DNA of 54,205 bases from Pseudomonadota bacterium (GTDB taxonomy: Bacteria; Desulfobacterota; Desulfovibrionia; Desulfovibrionales; Desulfovibrionaceae): the NCBI GenBank assembly GCA_018822105.1, contig JAHJLB010000039.1, forward strand, positions 1-54,205, written 5' to 3'. The position numbers and the translations under genes were made by a program. Below are positions 27,473 to 35,344 of the stretch, in pieces (within the stretch, counting starts at the first letter, position 1; every line of letters begins with the position of its first letter). The notes under the pieces were generated by a model. That model was not told where the DNA came from and did no database searches. It saw nothing but the letters and a program-made list of their open reading frames with translations.

Positions 27473-28269
27473 GCCGAGGCGGCAAGCCATTCTTTCCGGG
27501 CCTCCTGGCCCTGCTTCTGACCTGCCCCCTGGCTCCCCCCGCCCATGCCCAGGACGCCCCGCCCCTTGAGGCCGAGGCGCCGCCCCCGGCCCGCCCGGCC
27601 GTGCCCCAAACCCTTTTCGGAAAGCCCGCGCCTGCCAAGCCCGCGCCTGCCAAGCCGACCTTCGGGGGGGCGCCCGCAAGGCCGTCCGGCGGCCTTGCGG
27701 CCCCGGCCCGGCCGGCGGCCCGCGGCCCGGCGGTGAAGAACGACTCCAAGCGTTACCTGCGCTCCCTGGACGCGGACCATGACGCGCGCGTCAGCCGCGA
27801 GGAGTACCTGGCGGGGGCCAGGAAGCGTTTCGTCAAGCTGGACGTGAACAACGACGGGGTCATTTCGGCCCAGGAGGCCAAGGCGGCCCAGGCCAAGGCG
27901 CAGGAGCGCAAGGCCAAACGCGACGCCCGCCGCCTGGCCCAGGGCAAGCAGTTGAAAGCCAAAAGCAAGGGCGGCAAGCCCTCCAGGCCCTATCTTTCGG
28001 CGCTGGACACGGACAAGGATGGCCGGGTGAGCCGCAAGGAGTATCTGGCCAGGCGCGAAAGGCGGTTCGCGGAGATCGACCTGAACAGCGACGGGGTCAT
28101 CTCCAGGGAGGAGGCCAAGATCGCCAAGGCCAAACTCCTGGCGCGCCGCGAGGAGCGCAAGGCCGAGGCCAGGGAGCGGTCGGCCCGCAGGCGGGCCCAG
28201 GCCGAGGTCCCTCAGGCCATTGCCCAGCCCCAGCCCGCCCCTCAGGCGGAGCCTCAGCCACCCCGGTAG
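27466..28269 (+). CDS. Exported EF-hand protein with four calcium-binding loops
   Basis: 267 residues with an N-terminal signal (FFPGLLALLLTCPLAPPAHA, cleavage near residue 29). A Pro/Ala/Lys-rich linker follows, then two pairs of EF-hand loops: DADHDARVSREE, DVNNDGVISAQE, DTDKDGRVSRKE and DLNSDGVISREE. Each has acidic residues at positions 1, 3 (or Asn), 5 and 12. The helices between are very rich in Lys/Arg/Ala. Calcium binding is a well-founded expectation; the partner is unknown. The ATG is inside the end of the EAL-HDOD gene (7-base overlap), so the two are translated from one message. Confidence 0.86.
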   Translation: MLSRGGKPFFPGLLALLLTCPLAPPAHAQDAPPLEAEAPPPARPAVPQTLFGKPAPAKPAPAKPTFGGAPARPSGGLAAPARPAARGPAVKNDSKRYLRSLDADHDARVSREEYLAGARKRFVKLDVNNDGVISAQEAKAAQAKAQERKAKRDARRLAQGKQLKAKSKGGKPSRPYLSALDTDKDGRVSRKEYLARRERRFAEIDLNSDGVISREEAKIAKAKLLARREERKAEARERSARRRAQAEVPQAIAQPQPAPQAEPQPPR

Positions 28270-28360
28270 CCCCGGAAATGTGGGCGGAAGCCAGGTCGCG
28301 CGCCCAGCGCTCCTGGCGGCGGCAGGCCCCAGGGGAGGCGCTTGGCGCGCTGGAGCCGGC

Positions 28361-29224
28361 CTAGGGGCGCTGCCGCCCGGCCAGTTCGCGCAGCCGCTGG
28401 ATGCGCTCGGCCATGGGCGGGTGGGTGCTGAAGAGGCTGGCGAAGCCCCCCGCGCTGAAGGGGTTGACGATGAACAGGCTTTCGGCCACCGGGCTGCTCT
28501 CAAGGGGAACCTGGCGCGAGGCGGCGTCCAGCCGGGCCAGGGCGCTGGCCAGGTCCAGGGGCCGGCCGGACAGGCGCGCCCCGGTCTCGTCGGCCAGGTA
28601 TTCGCGGGAGCGGGAGATGGCCATCTGGATGAGCATGGCCGCAAGGGGCGCCAGGACGGCCAGGGCCAGGGCGGAGAGACCGCCGCCCCCGCCGCCTTCC
28701 CGGTCATTGCTTCTGCCCAGGCCGAACATGGCCCCCCACCGCAGCATGTGGGCGATGCTCATGATGGCCGCGCCCAGCACCGCGGCCACGCTCTGGATGA
28801 GGATGTCGCGGTTGGCTATGTGCGCCAGCTCGTGCGCCAGCACCCCGCGCAGCTCCTCGGGCGAGAGGGCGCGCATGATGCCCTCGGTGACGGCCACCAC
28901 GGCGTTCTGGGGGTTTCTGCCCGTGGCGAAGGCGTTGGCCGCCTCCTGGGGGATGACGCAGATGCGCGGCTTGGGGATGCCCGCGGCCTGCGCCAGCTCC
29001 CCCGCCATGGCGTGGAGCCAGGGCGCGTCCGAGGGCGAGAGTTCGCGCGCCCGGTACATGGAGAGCACGATCCTGTCGGAGAACCAGTAGCTGACGAAGT
29101 TCATGGCCAGGGCCAGCACCAGGGCGATGACAAGCCCGGTCTGACCGCCCGCGGCCTGGCCGATGAGCAGCATGAGGCCCGTGAGCAGGGCCAGTAGGAA
29201 CAGGGTCTTCAGTTGGCTGGTCAT
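28361..29224 (-). CDS. htpX: Membrane metalloprotease HtpX homologue
   Basis: Inner-membrane zinc protease of the M48B family involved in membrane-protein quality control, 287 residues. Two N-terminal TM segments (LLALLTGLMLLIGQAA, LVIALVLALAMNFVSYWF), the catalytic HELAH followed by NRD, two further TM segments, then SRSREYLADETGARLSG with the third zinc ligand. A Gly-rich loop (REGGGGGGLS) lies between TM3 and TM4. STHPPMAERI near the end is typical. GGGAGG lies 8 bases before ATG 29224. It is the last gene of a minus-strand set headed by the P-loop kinase and thyX. Confidence 0.96.
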   Translation of the reverse strand: MTSQLKTLFLLALLTGLMLLIGQAAGGQTGLVIALVLALAMNFVSYWFSDRIVLSMYRARELSPSDAPWLHAMAGELAQAAGIPKPRICVIPQEAANAFATGRNPQNAVVAVTEGIMRALSPEELRGVLAHELAHIANRDILIQSVAAVLGAAIMSIAHMLRWGAMFGLGRSNDREGGGGGGLSALALAVLAPLAAMLIQMAISRSREYLADETGARLSGRPLDLASALARLDAASRQVPLESSPVAESLFIVNPFSAGGFASLFSTHPPMAERIQRLRELAGRQRP

Positions 29225-29295
29225 GGATGGCCTCCCTCAACTCTATGGCTGTCCCGCCGGCCTTCCGCCGGTTTTGGAATCCGCCCGGACGGGCC

Positions 29296-30051
29296 TCAGC
29301 CCCGGGCCTCGCGGTTCTGGTCCTGCCCCGCCCTGGTGGGGTACTTGCCGCAGGCGAAGCGCGGGCTCTCCGGGCAATAGCCCAGGGATTCGCACTTGGC
29401 CCCGGCCGTGGCGAATATGGCCGGCAGCTCGGCCTTGCAGATGGCCAGCATGGCCTCGGCCAGGGCGCGGATCTCCCACTGGGCGCGCAGGCAGCAGCGC
29501 AGGTGGAAGAAGTGCAGCAGCGCCCGGCAGTTCATGGTCAGGACGATCTTGGTCTCCGCGGCCTGGGGCAGCACGAAGCGCGCGTCCTCCTTGGACTTCT
29601 CCTTGCGGCCGTGGGCGTCCAGGATGCCCTTGAGGTCGCGGTAGGCGCTTCCCACCTCGTCCATGAAGGCCTCGAAGCGGGCCTTGGCCTCCGGGATCTT
29701 GGCGATGGCCGGGGGCAGGATGAAGTCCATGTCCGAGCCGTCGACATAGCGCTGGCTCTGCTGGGAGTAGGAGGCGATGCGGTGGCGCACGATCTGGTGC
29801 GAGCAGGCCCGGGAGATGCCCTCCACGGCGAAGGTGAAGCTGGCGTGCTCGATGGGGCTGTCGTGCCCGCTCTCCAGCACCTTGCGCACGAAGTCGGCCT
29901 GGGCCTCGCGGTCCGCCTCGCCGTTGGTGAGCCGGGGCCACATGTCGGCCACGAAGCCGGCGTGGTAGCACTGGCGGAAGGCCGCGTAGATGAGCGAAAG
30001 GGCGTCCGGGGTGCGGGCCAGGAGTTCGACCTTGAGGGGCTTGACGGGCAT
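29296..30051 (-). CDS. thyX: FAD-dependent thymidylate synthase
   Basis: Converts dUMP to dTMP using methylene-THF, FAD and NADPH, 251 residues. The ThyX motif RHRIASYSQQSQRY is intact, and SPIEHASFTFAVEGISRACSHQIVRH precedes it as in the family. NCRALLHFFHLRCCLRAQWEIR near the C-terminus is also conserved. ATG 30051 has GGAG 6 bases upstream. The C-terminal tail (CESLGYCPESPRFACGKYPT) contains three Cys. The gene belongs to a minus-strand set with the upstream kinase-like gene (34-base gap) and downstream htpX. Confidence 0.96.
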   Translation of the reverse strand: MPVKPLKVELLARTPDALSLIYAAFRQCYHAGFVADMWPRLTNGEADREAQADFVRKVLESGHDSPIEHASFTFAVEGISRACSHQIVRHRIASYSQQSQRYVDGSDMDFILPPAIAKIPEAKARFEAFMDEVGSAYRDLKGILDAHGRKEKSKEDARFVLPQAAETKIVLTMNCRALLHFFHLRCCLRAQWEIRALAEAMLAICKAELPAIFATAGAKCESLGYCPESPRFACGKYPTRAGQDQNREARG

Positions 30052-30085
30052 GGGGGCTCCGGGGGGTGCTTTTGTTCGGCGCGCG

Positions 30086-30595
30086 CTACATTTGCACGCG
30101 CTCCAGGACGTCGGCCAGGACCTCGGCCAGGGGGCCGTCGGCCGGGGCGATGAGCTGCAGGGTCTGCATGAACAGGGGCTCATAGCTCGTGCGCTGGCGG
30201 CCCAGGCGCTCGCGCTCCTCGGACGTCAGGCCCTGGCGGCCGGCGATGGCCTCCACGCTGGCCATGAGGTAGAGCACCCGGCCCGTGGCCTGGAGGCGCT
30301 GGCGGAAGGCCTCGCCCAGGAGCAGCTTGTGGGGCACCTCGACGATCGCCGGGCCGAGGGCCAGCAGGCGCGAAAGCTCCTCGTCGGCGCGGTCCAGGGG
30401 CAGCTCATGGGCCGGCCGGCCCAGCTCCCCGGCCAGGTGGGCGGCCACGGCGGACTTGCCGCTGCCGGGCAGCCCGAGAATATAGAGGATGCCGCCGTCG
30501 GGCGTCTGCGGCCTGGGGGCCGGGGCGTCCTGGCGGATGCGCGCGCTCTTGTCCGCTTCGGCGACCTGGAAATCGCGGCGAATGAATTCTGCCAC
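30086..30595 (-). CDS. Shikimate-kinase-like P-loop protein
   Basis: A 169-residue P-loop NTPase of the shikimate kinase size and fold. Walker A is GLPGSGKSAVAAHLAGELG, and RQRTSYEPLF resembles the lid/shikimate region of AroK. The usual substrate motif DxDxxIE after Walker A is replaced by LPLDRADEEL, so shikimate may not be the substrate. The GTG start at 30595 is preferred because GGAGGG lies 6-11 bases upstream and the product begins AEFIRRDF; a longer frame upstream is only a by-product of high GC. Located 34 bases before thyX. Either a diverged AroK or another small-molecule kinase. Confidence 0.72.
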   Translation of the reverse strand: MAEFIRRDFQVAEADKSARIRQDAPAPRPQTPDGGILYILGLPGSGKSAVAAHLAGELGRPAHELPLDRADEELSRLLALGPAIVEVPHKLLLGEAFRQRLQATGRVLYLMASVEAIAGRQGLTSEERERLGRQRTSYEPLFMQTLQLIAPADGPLAEVLADVLERVQM

Positions 30596-30727
30596 CTGCC
30601 CTCCATCTGTCCGGTCCTGGATCCGCGGCGCCTGCGGCCTTGGTTGCCGCCTGCGCACAGGCAGGGTATAGCCCAAGCGGAAGCCAGGGACAAGGTGTCC
30701 GGGCAGCCTGAGCAGGGGGGAGGGTAC

Positions 30728-31699
30728 ATGCCCAGGGAGATGGTCCACTGGCTGGTGGCCGAGCGCGCGGCCGGGCTTCTGGCCTCCGGCCCCTTCGGCC
30801 CGGCGCTGGCCCGCTGCCCCAACGGCCTGCGCTATGGCGCGGTGTTCCCGGACGTCCTGTACTATCTGCGCGGCGAGCACCCCGAAGCCTTGAAGGACCT
30901 GCCGCACCGCCTGCACGGGGCCCACGGCGAGGACACCTATGCGCTTTTGCGGCTCTATGCCCCGCACATGTTCGCCCAAAAGGCCCAGCCCCTGCCCACG
31001 GCCTTTTTCGTGGGCATGGTCTCGCACATCTTCGCCGACGCCTTCCTGCACCCCCTGGTGTACCATTTCACGGGCAACTACTACGACCAGGATCCCGCGC
31101 GCCGCACCGCCGCCGTGCGCAGGCACCGCGCCCTGGAGGTCCTGCTGGACATGGTCGCCCTCGGGGGGCTCAAGGGGCTGGAGAGTCGGTCCCTGCGCGT
31201 GGTGGTGGACAACCTGGAGGCCCCGGCCGCCCTGGCCTGTCCGCCGGAGCTCCTGGGCCGCCTGGCCGGGGTGGACGCCGGCGCCGCAGCCGCAGCCCTG
31301 GGCGCGGCCCTGGACACCTACTGCACCATGCAGACCCTCTGCCGCGTTCCGACCCTGGCCCGCTGGGTGCGCGAGCTGGAGGGGCTGCTGCCCGCCAAGG
31401 GCCGCGAGATTGCGGCCCTGTTCTATGCCCCGCAGCTCTGGGACCAGCGCGCCTCGGTCTCCGGGCAGATGAGCTACCGCAATCCCGCCACGGGCGAGGC
31501 CTGCACCCAGAGCCTGGCCGGCCTCATGGACCTGGCCGCGCGCCACACGGCCTGGTTCTGCTCGGCCCAGGCGCCGGAGCTCATCAAGCGTGGCGAGCTG
31601 GCCGAGACCTTGCCCGGGCCCTCGCTGGACATGGGCCTTCCCGGCGTGCCCACCAGCCGGGCGACGCATTTTTCTGCCAGCCCCCTGCCAGCGGACTGA
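30728..31699 (+). CDS. Zinc-dependent phospholipase C-like protein
   Basis: 323 residues matching the zinc-dependent phospholipase C / S1-P1-type family. It opens MPREMVHWLVAERAA and has His/Asp-rich helices (YGAVFPDVLYYLRGEHPEAL; MVSHIFADAFLHPLVYHFTG) that supply zinc ligands in this fold. There is no clear signal peptide, so it may be cytoplasmic, unlike secreted toxins of the family. GGAGGG is 4 bases before ATG 30728. It is divergent from the kinase-thyX set with about 130 bases between. Substrate unknown. Confidence 0.75.
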   Translation: MPREMVHWLVAERAAGLLASGPFGPALARCPNGLRYGAVFPDVLYYLRGEHPEALKDLPHRLHGAHGEDTYALLRLYAPHMFAQKAQPLPTAFFVGMVSHIFADAFLHPLVYHFTGNYYDQDPARRTAAVRRHRALEVLLDMVALGGLKGLESRSLRVVVDNLEAPAALACPPELLGRLAGVDAGAAAAALGAALDTYCTMQTLCRVPTLARWVRELEGLLPAKGREIAALFYAPQLWDQRASVSGQMSYRNPATGEACTQSLAGLMDLAARHTAWFCSAQAPELIKRGELAETLPGPSLDMGLPGVPTSRATHFSASPLPAD

Positions 31700-31763
31700 G
31701 CCCCGCAGCCCGCCCCGGCGGGCCTTTGCCCCTCCCGCCGCAAGCGCCCTCCGCAAGCCCCAG

Positions 31764-31799
31764 GCCAAGGCCTCGCCTTGGCGCCGCGAATATTTTTCG
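31764..31799 (+). terminator. Terminator before the flagellin promoter
   Basis: GCCAAGGC, loop CTC, GCCTTGGC (31764-31782) with a short AT-rich stretch and T run at 31794-31799. It insulates the flagellin promoter from the upstream gene. Confidence 0.6.
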
Positions 31800-31827
31800 A
31801 ACCTTTTCGAATTTGTCCCGGAGCGCC

Positions 31828-31854
31828 TAAAGTTTTTCCAAGGCAGGCCGATGA
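31828..31854 (+). promoter_or_regulatory. Sigma-28 (FliA) promoter of the flagellin gene
   Basis: TAAAGTTT, 11 bases, GCCGATGA. This is one base away from the enterobacterial FliA consensus TAAAGTTT-N11-GCCGATAA, and it lies about 100 bases before the flagellin start. Class-3 flagellar expression is expected. Confidence 0.88.
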
Positions 31855-31956
31855 GGTGAGCGTAGAAACAATCGGGCCGGCCCCGCAGGCGATGTCGCTT
31901 GGAAGAGGGCCACCGAATGGCAAGGATGCCAAAAAACTTTCAAGGAGGAAATGGTT

Positions 31957-32877
31957 ATGTCGCTCACCATTAACCACAACTTGATGGCCATGAATACCGC
32001 CCGCAACCTGTCGAGCTCGTATTCGGCCCTGGCCACCTCGACCCGGCGCCTGTCTTCGGGTCTGCGCGTGAACAGCGCGGCTGACGACGCGGCCGGCCTG
32101 GCCGTTCGCGAAATCATGCGCGCGGAAATCAAGAGCTTGCAGCAGGGCATCCGCAACGCCAACGACTCCATCACGATGATCCAGACCGCTGACGGCGCCC
32201 TGGGCGTCATCGACGAAAAGCTCATCCGCATGAAGGAACTGGCCATGCAGGCGTCCACGGGCACCTATTCTTCGGACCAGCGCCTGATCATCGACTCGGA
32301 ATACCAGGCCATGGCTTCGGAAATCACCCGAATCGCCAACTCCACGGACTTCAACGGCATCCACCTGCTGAACGGCAACCTTTCCGGCACCAGCAGCTCC
32401 CACAACGGCAGCCCCCTCAAGGCCACCGGCCCCCTGAAGGTCCACTTCGGCACCGGCAACGACTCCGCTGAGGACTACTACTACGTGTCCATCAACAGCT
32501 CCACCTCCTCGGCCCTGGGCCTGGGCCTTGGCGCCGCGGCCAAGGGCGGCACCGGTGAAACCGCCAGCGCCGGCAAGTCCATCTCCACCCAGACCCTGGC
32601 GCAGAAGGCCCTCGACGCCATCAACAACGCCATCATCTCCAAGGACAAGATCCGCGCCAACCTGGGCTCCATGCAGAACCGCCTGCAGAACACCATCACC
32701 AACCTGAGCGTTCAGGCTGAGAACACCCAGGCCGCCGAGTCGCAGATCTCGGACGTGGACGTGGCCACTGAAATGACGGAGTTCACCCGCAACCAGATCC
32801 TGACCCAGTCCGCGGTGGCCATGCTGTCCCAGGCCAACGGCCTCGGCAAGCTGGCCCTGCAGCTCATCGGCGGCTAA
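31957..32877 (+). CDS. fliC: Flagellin
   Basis: Major filament protein, 306 residues, exported by the flagellar type III system and therefore without a signal peptide. The conserved D0/D1 N-terminus (MSLTINHNLMAMNTARNL, then RLSSGLRVNSAADDAAGLAV) and C-terminus (EMTEFTRNQILTQSAVAMLSQAN) are complete. The variable central domain is short. ATG 31957 is 8 bases after AAGGAGG; ATG 31951 is only 2 bases after it. It is driven by the sigma-28 promoter at 31828 and followed by a hairpin, then fliD and fliS. The symbol follows general usage; Desulfovibrio genomes often have several flagellin genes. Confidence 0.97.
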   Translation: MSLTINHNLMAMNTARNLSSSYSALATSTRRLSSGLRVNSAADDAAGLAVREIMRAEIKSLQQGIRNANDSITMIQTADGALGVIDEKLIRMKELAMQASTGTYSSDQRLIIDSEYQAMASEITRIANSTDFNGIHLLNGNLSGTSSSHNGSPLKATGPLKVHFGTGNDSAEDYYYVSINSSTSSALGLGLGAAAKGGTGETASAGKSISTQTLAQKALDAINNAIISKDKIRANLGSMQNRLQNTITNLSVQAENTQAAESQISDVDVATEMTEFTRNQILTQSAVAMLSQANGLGKLALQLIGG

Positions 32878-32921
32878 GGCTAGCCGGGGGCGGATCGAGC
32901 CCGCAGAACGCAAGAACGCAC

Positions 32922-32941
32922 GGGCCGCCGCAAGGCGGCTC
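32922..32941 (+). terminator. Short hairpin after flagellin
   Basis: GGGCCGCC, loop GCAA, GGCGGCTC (one G-T pair), a stable tetraloop hairpin between fliC and the fliD promoter. No T run; it may cap the flagellin mRNA. Confidence 0.5.
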
Positions 32942-32950
32942 GTGTCGTTC

Positions 32951-32966
32951 TGGCACCAGGCTTGCA
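32951..32966 (+). promoter_or_regulatory. Sigma-54 (RpoN) promoter of fliD-fliS
   Basis: TGGCACCAGGCTTGCA carries GG and GC exactly 12 bases apart and matches the -24/-12 consensus TGGCAC-N5-TTGCA at every conserved position, 58 bases before fliD. An enhancer-binding activator (FlrC/FlgR type) would be required, but no activator gene or obvious enhancer site was seen in the window. Confidence 0.88.
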
Positions 32967-33023
32967 CAAGAGGCATGGGGAACCAGAACCAGGAAAGAAT
33001 TGCCTCCCCAGAGGACCTAAGCC

Positions 33024-34730
33024 ATGGCAAGCATCACCTCCAGCTACGTCTCCGGACAGACCAACGTCACCGGCCTGGGCAACGGCACGGACTTCAACGC
33101 CCTCATCGACGGACTGGTGAAGGCGGAGAGCGTGCACATCAACAGCCTGGAGAGTTGGCGCAAGGAGTGGACCGACAAGGTCGCCAATTTCCAGGGCCTG
33201 AACACCAAGATGCTTGCCCTGAAGACCACCCTGGAGGGCATGGACACCCTCGACTCCTTCATGGTCAAGTCCGTGTCCAGCACGGATGCCTCGGCCCTCT
33301 CGGCCACGGCGGACAGCTCTGCGCAGGTCTCCTCGCACACCGTCGTCGTCGGCCAATTGGCCCAGAACGACATCCTGACCACGACCTCCGGCGTGAGCGC
33401 CCTCACCAGCTCCGTGACGGCCTCCAACACGAACATCACCTTCTCCTACGCCGGCACCAGCTACACCTTGAGCAACATCTCCGCCGGCACCACCCTCACC
33501 GGCCTGGTCAACTACATCAACAACAACGCCCTGTGCAGCGGCAAGATCAAGGCCACCACAATCTTTGACGGCACGGTGTACCATCTGCAGCTCTATGGCT
33601 TGGGCCAGGGCGACGCCAACCAGGTGGTCCTCTCCAACACCGGCTCCCTGGTGTTCCAGCCCGGCGGCTTCGACAACACCCAGCAGGCCCAGAGCTCGCA
33701 CATCAAGGTGGACGGCTATCCCACGGGCGCGGCCAGCTGGCTCTCGCGCGACTCCAACACCGTGTCCGACGTGCTGCCGGGCATCACCATGAACCTGAAG
33801 CAGGCCAACTCCAACGCCACCCTGCAGCTCGGCATCTCCACGGACACTGCGGCCATCAAGCAGAACATCAAGACCTTCGTGGCCCAGGTCAACGAGGTGC
33901 GTGCCCTCATCCAGGCCATTTCCAAGGTCGACGACTCCTCGGGCACGGCCAAGGGCGCCATCCTCACGGGCAACTACGGCGTGCAGCTCATCTCCTCCCA
34001 GCTCAAGGACGCCGTGGCCGACAAGGGGCTCGGCTTCTCCTATTACACGGTTTCCGGGTCCACCGTCACAGGGGACTATTACTCTTCGCTCTCGCAGCTG
34101 GGCATCAAGACCGACGCCGAACAGGGCTCGGCCACCAGCGGCCAGCTCACCCTTGACGAGGCCGTGCTGGACGAGGCCCTGGCTGCGAATCCCGACGCCG
34201 TGGCCAAGCTGTTCGCCGCGGACTATCTGGGCGAAAGCGATTCGCAGAATTTCTCCTACCTCTCGCACATTGGCGGCACCACAAAGCCCGGCAACTACGA
34301 GGTCAGCATCACCACCGACGGGTCGGGCATCTCCAGCGCCACCATAAACGGCCACACCGCGCTCATCGACGGCTGGAGGATCACCGGCGGCTCTGGCTTT
34401 GACGAGGCCGGCCTGGTCATCCAGCTGGACAACCACACCCTGAACAGCACAATGACCGGCCAGGTGAACCTGAAGCTGGGCAAGGCCGGGGAGATGGTGG
34501 CCAAGCTCAAGTCGCTCACCAGCTCCATAGACGGCCCCCTGCACATTCTGGAAGAGAATTACGGGGAGATCACCAAGAGCATCGACAAGAAGATCGATTT
34601 CGAAACCACGCGCATCGCCAAGCTCAAGCAGACGCTGCAGGCCAAGTTCTCGCGCCTGGACACCCTGCTCGGCAAGTTGACCCAGCAGCAGAACCAGCTG
34701 GCGAGCGCCATCCAGCAGATGACCAAGTAG
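33024..34730 (+). CDS. fliD: Flagellar filament capping protein FliD
   Basis: Distal cap that assembles flagellin at the filament tip, 568 residues. The N-terminal FliD_N region contains NVTGLGNGTDFNALIDGLV and KVANFQGLNTKMLALKTTL. The central domain is Ser/Thr-rich. The C-terminal FliD_C helices include SSIDGPLHILEENYGEITK and end in KLTQQQNQLASAIQQM. GAGGA precedes the ATG by 8 bases. It is transcribed from the sigma-54 promoter at 32951 with fliS 26 bases downstream. Confidence 0.96.
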   Translation: MASITSSYVSGQTNVTGLGNGTDFNALIDGLVKAESVHINSLESWRKEWTDKVANFQGLNTKMLALKTTLEGMDTLDSFMVKSVSSTDASALSATADSSAQVSSHTVVVGQLAQNDILTTTSGVSALTSSVTASNTNITFSYAGTSYTLSNISAGTTLTGLVNYINNNALCSGKIKATTIFDGTVYHLQLYGLGQGDANQVVLSNTGSLVFQPGGFDNTQQAQSSHIKVDGYPTGAASWLSRDSNTVSDVLPGITMNLKQANSNATLQLGISTDTAAIKQNIKTFVAQVNEVRALIQAISKVDDSSGTAKGAILTGNYGVQLISSQLKDAVADKGLGFSYYTVSGSTVTGDYYSSLSQLGIKTDAEQGSATSGQLTLDEAVLDEALAANPDAVAKLFAADYLGESDSQNFSYLSHIGGTTKPGNYEVSITTDGSGISSATINGHTALIDGWRITGGSGFDEAGLVIQLDNHTLNSTMTGQVNLKLGKAGEMVAKLKSLTSSIDGPLHILEENYGEITKSIDKKIDFETTRIAKLKQTLQAKFSRLDTLLGKLTQQQNQLASAIQQMTK

Positions 34731-34756
34731 CGCAGACCAAAGGGGAGGCTGAAGCA

Positions 34757-35344
34757 ATGCTCAAGGCCGCCAAGGCGTATCTTTCGACGCAGGTGAACAC
34801 CGCCACCCAGGGCGACGTTCTCCTGATGCTCTATGACACGGCCATCAAGCACCTCAAGCTGGCCAAGGTGAAGATGGCCGAGCGCGACTACGCCGGCAAG
34901 GGCAACCTCATCACCAAGGCCATCGAGATCATCAGCGAACTGCACGAGTGCCTGAACAAGGAGCGGGGCGGGGAGGTGGCCAAGAACCTGAGCCAGGTCT
35001 ATTTTCTCTGCAACACGAGGCTGTTGCAGGCAAATATCGAGATGAATCCCGGCAAGCTGGACGAGGTGGTGGGCATCCTTTCCGGCCTGCGCCAGGCCTT
35101 CGCCCAGATCATTCCCGGCCACGAGGGCATGAGTCCGGCCTCGCAGTCGGCCGTGCTGCGCCAAGGCGCGGAGCCTGAACCTACGGCGCCGGAGAGCGCC
35201 GCGCCGGCCTTTGAAGCGCCTGAAAAGGTCGAGGCGGTCGAGACGGTCGAGACGGAAGGTTCAGGGCCGCTCCCGGACCCTGAGCGCGCGCCGGTGAACA
35301 CGGCGCGTTTCCGGGCCGCCAGCGCCTACGCCAACTCCCGCTAA
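34757..35344 (+). CDS. fliS: Flagellin export chaperone FliS with long C-terminal tail
   Basis: Cytosolic chaperone that binds the flagellin C-terminus before export. The first 125 residues are FliS (MLKAAKAYLSTQVNTATQGDVLLMLYDTAIKHL). The last 65 or so form an acidic, Pro/Ala/Glu-rich tail with VEAVETVET repeats and end in a basic patch (RFRAASAYANSR). Canonical FliS is 120-135 residues, so the tail is an addition. It has GGGGAGG upstream. Its TAA stop overlaps the TAG stop of the convergent rnj gene by two bases. Confidence 0.93.
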   Translation: MLKAAKAYLSTQVNTATQGDVLLMLYDTAIKHLKLAKVKMAERDYAGKGNLITKAIEIISELHECLNKERGGEVAKNLSQVYFLCNTRLLQANIEMNPGKLDEVVGILSGLRQAFAQIIPGHEGMSPASQSAVLRQGAEPEPTAPESAAPAFEAPEKVEAVETVETEGSGPLPDPERAPVNTARFRAASAYANSR

